In this document: positions 4,975 through 5,882 of the stretch, one piece after another
Position numbering within the stretch: the stretch's first letter is position 1
Layout: the number at the start of each line of letters is the position of its first letter
From: Bacillus salipaludis
Lineage (GTDB): Bacteria; Bacillota; Bacilli; Bacillales_B; DSM-18226
Assembly: GCF_004358205.1 (NCBI RefSeq)
Contig: NZ_SMYO01000058.1
Location: 1-5,882, forward strand
Direction: 5' to 3'
Length of the DNA: 5,882 bases
Position numbers and translations under genes: made by a program
Notes under the pieces: model-generated
The model's input: the letters and a program-made list of their open reading frames with translations, nothing else
What the model was told of the DNA's origin: nothing
The model's database searches: none

Positions 4975-5097
4975 AATGTTTATTGTCAATTTGATTTCCT
5001 ATTATTTTTTTCTTCCGTTCGAATATATTTTATAAATGGCTTTTTTAAAATATTTCAAAAAATGTAAAAATATTTAACTCGGACGAAAGGTGATGAA

Positions 5098-5547
5098 ATG
5101 TTTTCCATTCTTACATTTCCAAACCCAATTTTGTTTCAAAAAGCAATTGATGTTGAACACATTTATAGTGTAACTCCACTTTTGAATGAAATGAAAACGT
5201 TCGTGGAAAATTCGCCACATGTATTAGGAATTTCCTTACCACAAGTCGGCGTATCAAAACGGGCTTTTGTTGCTCGATTTACAACAGGAACAGAAATTTT
5301 AATCAATCCAAATTTTTATATACTTGATCCAACACCCAACTCATTACCATCTGGCGAAGGATGTATCTCTCTCCCAGGGATTATAGGGATAGTTCCGCGC
5401 TACCTCATAATAAGGATTTCCTATTTATCAATCTTTGGTGAAAGGATATTCCGTGAGATGGGAGGTATGGATTCGATTATATTCCAGCATGAATTTGATC
5501 ATTTGGAAGGAATTCTTTTTACAAGCAAAACTTTGCAGGCATTTTAA
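5098..5547 (+). CDS. def: Divergent peptide deformylase
   Basis: Peptide deformylase removes the formyl group from the starting methionine of new proteins, using a metal held by one Cys and two His. All catalytic residues are visible: motif I LGISLPQVG with Gln49, motif II EGCIS with Cys89, and motif III QHEFDHLEG with His131, Glu132 and His135. Motif I departs from the usual GxGLAAPQ. The protein is 149 residues, at the short end of the family, with no C-terminal extension, so it looks like an accessory paralogue and not the housekeeping copy. ATG at 5098 follows AAAGGTG by 6 bases and the N-terminus (SILTFPNPIL) matches the normal family start. It lies on the plus strand between repeat copies 8 and 9, with a strong terminator upstream. 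No terminator is evident right after the stop. Confidence 0.88.
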   Translation: MFSILTFPNPILFQKAIDVEHIYSVTPLLNEMKTFVENSPHVLGISLPQVGVSKRAFVARFTTGTEILINPNFYILDPTPNSLPSGEGCISLPGIIGIVPRYLIIRISYLSIFGERIFREMGGMDSIIFQHEFDHLEGILFTSKTLQAF

Positions 5548-5677
5548 AAAGGCAACGGATTTTGGAGTTGTTGACAAAAATATGGATTTTCTAAAATTCT
5601 GGATTTTTCCTCCCAAATTCTTAACACCCTCCATTTTGTTTGGTAAATATTTCTACATTAATGCGTCGATTTCCTTC

Positions 5678-5738
5678 ATCCAATAACCTACCCCGTAGTA
5701 CAACAAAAAAAGGATCGCCGCAGCAATCCATCCTACTC
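5678..5738 (-). repeat. Array repeat copy 9, truncated by the group II intron
   Basis: Arm ATCCAATAA (5678-5686), box CCTACCCC (5687-5694), arm CGTAGTACAA (5694-5703), seven As, and central hairpin GGAT (5712-5715) with ATCC (5726-5729), sharing the core GGATCGCC-G-CAGCAATCC with copy 5. The sequence stops matching the family at about 5738, where the intron begins. The right arms and GCACCC box are missing and should lie past the other end of the intron, outside the window. Confidence 0.75.
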
Positions 5739-5882
5739 GTCGAGTAGAAGGGAGCCTTTCTACCTTGCGGTAAATTGTACTCCTCCCCCCTCACAGAACC
5801 GTGCTTGCGCTATTAACGCACACGGCTCCTCCTAGTTATCATTTACAAAATATAGCTAATTTCTTTTCTTAAGTCATATATA
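5739..5882 (-). mobile_element. 3' end of a group II intron, probably class IIC (runs off window)
   Basis: Read on the minus strand the order is: the end of a possible reverse transcriptase reading frame (a 12-codon open tail, frame from 5881 to the TAA at 5845), domain V, a linker CTGTGAGG, domain VI, and the intron end CTACTCGAC at 5747-5739. Domain VI is a long stem (CTCCC/GGGAG) capped by TACC-GCAA-GGTA (5772-5761). The terminal CTACTCGAY is what I recall for bacterial class IIC introns, which insert next to hairpins. These introns are self-splicing ribozymes that move by reverse transcription. Domains I-IV and nearly all of the protein are outside the window. The insertion point lies in the right arm of repeat copy 9. 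Confidence 0.8.
5796..5828 (-). ncRNA. Group II intron domain V catalytic hairpin
   Basis: On the minus strand GAGCCGTG pairs with CACGGTTC, with the catalytic AGC triad at the second to fourth base. An upper stem TGCG/CGCA is separated by the usual bulge. At 33 bases it is close to the standard 34. This is the most conserved part of group II introns. Confidence 0.82.

Noticed and set aside
5435..5686. Plus-strand reading frame overlapping the end of the deformylase gene
   Set aside because: It overlaps conserved deformylase motif III in another frame and has no family resemblance. The stretch 5548-5677 shows no clear feature.
905..5738. CRISPR array
   Set aside because: The intervals are hundreds of bases long and coding, and the repeats are diverged in sequence.

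Overview
The window looks like an accessory stretch of a low-GC Firmicute chromosome or large plasmid, most likely Bacillaceae (Bacillus sensu lato). Reasons: AT-rich DNA, strong AGGAGG-type ribosome binding sites, Bacillus-type small membrane protein families (CBO0543-like), and an IS110 transposase end and a bacterial group II intron end as flanking mobile elements.

Layout. At the far left is the C-terminus of an IS110-family transposase, followed by a hairpin terminator and a plus-strand CBO0543-like membrane protein. From about 905 to 5738 there is a regular array: nine copies of one degenerate palindromic repeat of about 72-89 bp, all in the same orientation, with exactly one gene between each neighbouring pair. 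From left to right the genes are: a small CxC/CxxC zinc-binding protein (-), a CBO0543-like membrane protein broken by an in-frame TAG (-), the 5,6-dimethylbenzimidazole synthase BluB (-), a GNAT acetyltransferase (-), a 61-residue two-helix membrane peptide (+), a 100-residue three-helix membrane protein (-), a 119-residue acidic helical protein (-), and a divergent peptide deformylase (+). The ninth repeat is cut by the 3' end of a group II intron, probably class IIC, which runs off the right edge on the minus strand.

The genes do not form a pathway. What unites them is the punctuation. Each repeat has two conserved C-rich boxes (CCTGCCCC on the left, GCACCC on the right). Each box lies between short arms of alternating polarity (TTCAACTAA-like and GTTAGTTGAA-like), around a central hairpin whose sequence varies but whose pairing is usually kept. 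On the minus strand the central hairpin is followed by a T-rich tract, so the repeats also look like terminators for the minus-strand genes. Stop codons of those genes lie 33 bp or less from the repeat, and two lie inside it. This layout resembles an integron cassette array with attC-like sites. No integrase is visible, so the alternative that this is a REP/MITE-like terminator repeat favouring gene ends stays open.

No rRNA, tRNA or CRISPR array was seen. Function calls for BluB, peptide deformylase, GNAT and the intron rest on visible motifs. The membrane and hypothetical protein calls rest on recalled family resemblance only.
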